This document shows positions 61,508 through 64,000 of a stretch of 64,000 nucleotides of DNA, piece by piece (the first letter of the stretch is position 1; each line of letters starts with the position of its first letter). Under the pieces are notes generated by a model. It did no database searches and was not told the origin of the DNA. It worked only from the letters and a program-made list of their open reading frames with translations. The stretch comes from CBDFFW01 sp965246945 (GTDB lineage: Bacteria; Pseudomonadota; Alphaproteobacteria; UBA11073). The stretch lies in NCBI GenBank assembly GCA_965246945.1, contig CBDFFW010000002.1, forward strand, positions 62,001 to 126,000, in the 5' to 3' direction. The translations under genes and the position numbers were made by a program.

Positions 61508-62627
61508 ATGCGCGCAGAAGTTACGGAATTGGTTAGCCAAATTGAGCAATCGGTGAGTTTGCTCAGGAGGCATCTTTGACTGGGATAAGGCGAATGCGCG
61601 TGTGGCGGAATTAGCGGACGCAGTTGAAGATCCGAATTTATGGAATGACCCTAGCGCTGCGCAAAAATTGCTGCGCGAGCAAAGCAAATTAAAACGCCAG
61701 ATTGACGGCATCACCCAATTAACGCAAGGCAGCGCCGATCTCGTTGACATGATTGCATTAGCCGATAGCGAAGGCGAAGCAGAACTTGCCGCCGATAGCT
61801 TGCAACAATTACAAGCACTGCAAAAAAACGCCGCCGCACAGGAACTGGAAACACTGTTATCAGGCGAGGCCGACGGCTTCGATGCCTATCTCGAAATCAA
61901 TTCCGGCGCGGGCGGCACGGAATCGCAGGACTGGGCCTATATGCTAATGCGGATGTACTTACGCTGGGGCGAACGGCGCGGGTTCAAGGTGACGCTGGTC
62001 GACCAGCAAGATGGGGATGAGGCGGGCATTAAATCCGTCACGCTGCAATTCAGCGGCGATAATGCGTATGGCTGGCTGAAGACTGAGGCGGGCGTGCACC
62101 GCCTCGTCCGCATTTCGCCGTTTGATAGTAATGCGCGGCGGCATACCAGCTTTGCTGCAGCCCTCGTCTGGCCGGTTACCGAAGATGATATCGATATCGA
62201 CGTGCAGGAAAAAGATTTGAAGGTCGACACGTTTCGCTCCAGCGGTGCAGGCGGGCAGAATGTTAATAAGGTTGAATCGGCCGTGCGCATTACGCATGTG
62301 CCGAGCGGGATTATTGTCAGCTCGCAACAAGAACGCTCGCAATTGCAAAACCGGCAAATTTGCCTGCGGATGATTAAAGCGCGGTTATATGAGATTGAGC
62401 TGAAAAAGCGCGATGCGGATGTCACCGAAATGCAGGGCGAAAAAACCGAAATCGGCTGGGGGCGCCAAATCCGCTCCTACGTATTACATCCCTACCAAAT
62501 GGTCAAAGACCTCCGCACCGATGTCGAAACCAGCGACACACAAGGCGTGCTGGATGGTGATATCGACGGTTTTATAAATGCTGCACTGGCTCAGCGGGTG
62601 AAGGGGCAGAAGAACAAGATTCAATAG
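61508..62627 (+). CDS. prfB: Peptide chain release factor 2, programmed +1 frameshift
   Basis: RF2 reads UGA and UAA. A first short frame starts ATG 61508 and runs 23 codons to CTT TGA at 61574-61579. The slippery CTT-TGA-C is preceded three bases upstream by AGGAGG (61565-61570), the Shine-Dalgarno-like stimulator known from E. coli prfB. A +1 shift at the TGA gives LRRHL-DWDKANARVAEL and the main frame to 62627. The GGQ loop is RSSGAGGQNVNKVESAVRI. The SPF-type codon recognition lies in LVRISPFDSNARRHTSFAAA. Low RF2 would raise frameshifting and RF2 supply. The 3' end overlaps a minus-strand gene by 56 bases. Confidence 0.95.
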
Positions 62628-63309
62628 GTTTAATTTGCCGCAATGCTAAAGCAGCAGCGCGAATAAAATCTGGATCTTGAATTGGATCGATCATTGGGGG
62701 TTCAATTACATCATGACAAACTGGAATTGTCGATAATGTTGCCGCTGATAAAAGTTTAATGTTATTTACATAAGGCAATTCTGCTCTTAAAATAACGCCT
62801 ACCTGTGGTGCAAGATCATATTCAGAAGTTAAGAATTTTATGGTTTGAGGTGTAACAATCGTGCGGATAATCTGATCGCCATCGGTGAGCGGTACTACTT
62901 TAAGTTTTAAGTATGGTGACGATTTTACAGTTTTCTTTCCTGTATCAGGATTATAATAAGTAGCATTTACAATAAATTCTTGTTTTTCTATATCATCTAT
63001 CGTTTTTTTCTCATCAAGCACTTCTCGAATGGTTTGTCCTTGCGTGCTTTCAAGTGTGTAACCTGATAATTTCATAAGAAAGTTATCACTATTTTTTTGC
63101 ACTAAGCTAACTTCATCACGTCTGACCAATATATCCATTACATAAGCCATATTTTTATGAGGCAATGAAGTATCTTTATCAAAACGTGCTAAACCAACTA
63201 TATTTACTGCGGTAACGCGTTCGACAATAACAGTTTGAGGCTTTCGAGGGTCTTTAATGTCTTCAACAATTACAAAGTTGCTGGTTAATAGATTAAAAAT
63301 ATGTTTCAT
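62572..63309 (-). CDS. Hypothetical protein
   Basis: A 245-residue protein I do not recognise. No signal peptide or membrane segment is evident. The N-terminal part is strand-rich (NFVIVEDIKDPRKPQTVIVE), and the C-terminal 40 residues are Pro/Ala-rich (PIESCSSAPSPAEPVQHL). AT-rich composition sets it apart from prfB, whose end it overlaps by 56 bases. It may be an accessory gene fixed against prfB. Its start (ATG 63309) is clear, but no strong ribosome site is seen. Confidence 0.55.
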   Translation of the reverse strand: MKHIFNLLTSNFVIVEDIKDPRKPQTVIVERVTAVNIVGLARFDKDTSLPHKNMAYVMDILVRRDEVSLVQKNSDNFLMKLSGYTLESTQGQTIREVLDEKKTIDDIEKQEFIVNATYYNPDTGKKTVKSSPYLKLKVVPLTDGDQIIRTIVTPQTIKFLTSEYDLAPQVGVILRAELPYVNNIKLLSAATLSTIPVCHDVIEPPMIDPIQDPDFIRAAALALRQIKPIESCSSAPSPAEPVQHL

Positions 63310-63413
63310 AACGTTAGAAACAACAAAACTAACTTTAACGCAAATACTTGCATAATTTTTTTTCAGCGTTGGTTTTTAGCTTTAGGCGTGATAGGTAAAT
63401 AGCAGGAGAAACC

Positions 63414-64000
63414 ATGCTACCAGCCCGTCCCGCCCGCGAATTCCAAGCCGCGCCCATGATTATCAGCCATGATGGCCAGGAATTCGGCTTTTATGCCGCT
63501 TATCCGGCGAGCGGTGAAGGCGCTACGGTTGTGGTGCTGCAGGAAATTTTTGGTGTGAATGCGGTGATGCGCGGTGTTTGTGATGATTTGGCTGCCAGCG
63601 GGTTCATTGCCATTTGCCCCGATTTGTTTTGGCGGCAGCAACCAGGCGTGCAGCTAACCGATCAAAGCCAAGCAGAATGGGAACAGGCTTTTAAACTGAT
63701 GCAGGGCATGGATATCGATCTGGCCGTGCAAGATATTCAAAGCACTTTGCGCTATGCCCGCGGCATGCGCGGGGCGAGCGGTAAAACCGGTACGATCGGT
63801 TATTGCCTGGGCGGTAAGCTGGCTTATTTGGCCGCCGCCCGCACGGATGCCGATGCCAATGTGGGTTATTACGGCGTGGGCTTGGAAGAATATTTAGGCG
63901 AAGTGGACAATATTCGCACGCCGTTGCTGTTGCATATTGCCGAAGCTGATAAATTCTCGAATGCCGCCGCGCGCATGCAAATTTTGGCTGCCACGGCGGC
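63414..64000 (+). CDS. Dienelactone hydrolase family protein, C-terminally incomplete
   Basis: Starts ATG 63414 with AGGAG (63404-63408) upstream and runs off the window. The visible 195 residues are an alpha/beta hydrolase of the dienelactone hydrolase type: ATVVVLQEIFGVNAVMRGVC near the N-terminus, then IGYCLGGKLAYLAAA carrying the nucleophilic Cys in the G-x-C-x-G-G elbow, and a TPLLLHIAEADKF segment with the Asp. The His would lie beyond position 64000. These enzymes hydrolyse cyclic esters such as dienelactone, but many homologues have other ester or lactone substrates. It is divergent from the 62572 gene. Confidence 0.9.
   Translation, partial: MLPARPAREFQAAPMIISHDGQEFGFYAAYPASGEGATVVVLQEIFGVNAVMRGVCDDLAASGFIAICPDLFWRQQPGVQLTDQSQAEWEQAFKLMQGMDIDLAVQDIQSTLRYARGMRGASGKTGTIGYCLGGKLAYLAAARTDADANVGYYGVGLEEYLGEVDNIRTPLLLHIAEADKFSNAAARMQILAATA

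Noticed and set aside
61602..62627. prfB annotated as starting at GTG 61602
   Set aside because: The programmed frameshift signal and the conserved RRHL-DWD join show the gene begins at 61508.

Overview
The window looks like chromosomal DNA from a free-living or facultatively host-associated alphaproteobacterium. The evidence is a GcrA cell-cycle regulator with clustered GANTC sites in its upstream region, a plant-type glutamate-cysteine ligase, a linked 16S-tRNA-Ala-tRNA-Ile-23S-5S operon (which argues against Rickettsiales, whose rRNA genes are usually split), scattered flagellar genes (flgF end, flgI, flgJ-like) and amino-acid biosynthesis genes (leuA, trpB, ilvN). I cannot assign an order. 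No phage, transposase or CRISPR array was seen.

Layout. 1-3694: flgF fragment, gshA, smpB, a MipA/OmpV-type outer-membrane protein and a TspO-like protein. 3695-9412: rRNA operon with recognisable promoter, RNase III-type processing stems and a terminator that doubles as the 5S flanking stem. 9495-18333: an orphan secreted protein with an internal duplication, a YciI-like protein, an Mrr-type restriction enzyme, two tandem secreted hydrolases, two acetyltransferases and a minus-strand cluster nth-FNR-haem-oxygenase-like oxidase-kinase. 18416-23170: a small polysaccharide island (Wzy/O-antigen-ligase-like, GT4, Wzz-like, two GT2). 23174-35034: leuA, prfA, a System II cytochrome c assembly pair (ResB-like, CcsA), PfkB kinase, alr, ilvN, MaoC, ribF, TlpA-like, YceI and a lipoprotein. 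35031-43856: lpxK, flgI-flgJ, trpB, dcd, an HD-type hydrolase and holA. 43849-49404: a decayed ketopantoate-reductase-like gene, a compact structured RNA with a small ORF, a phosphatase, a PetR-like response regulator, gcrA and uvrC. 49411-64000: argS with a degenerate HIGH motif, a dotD-dotC-dotB type IVB secretion/conjugation module, nadK, a decayed HicA-like toxin with its antitoxin, rpsT, dnaE, an HNH nuclease, prfB with its programmed frameshift, and the start of a dienelactone hydrolase.

Two threads cut across the window. First, a family of palindromic dispersed repeats (about 80-160 bp) lies between many genes and has also inserted in frame inside dnaE and ccsA, where it is translated, much like Rickettsia palindromic elements. 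Second, there are several signs of compaction and decay: convergent genes overlapping by 8-56 bp, frameshifted or nonsense-interrupted small genes, and AT-richer orphan ORFs between housekeeping genes.

The best candidates for something undescribed are the translated palindromic elements, the standalone DotDCB module, and the roughly 300-nt promoter-to-terminator RNA at about 44495-44802, whose ribosome-binding site is complementary to the end of its own 28-codon ORF.
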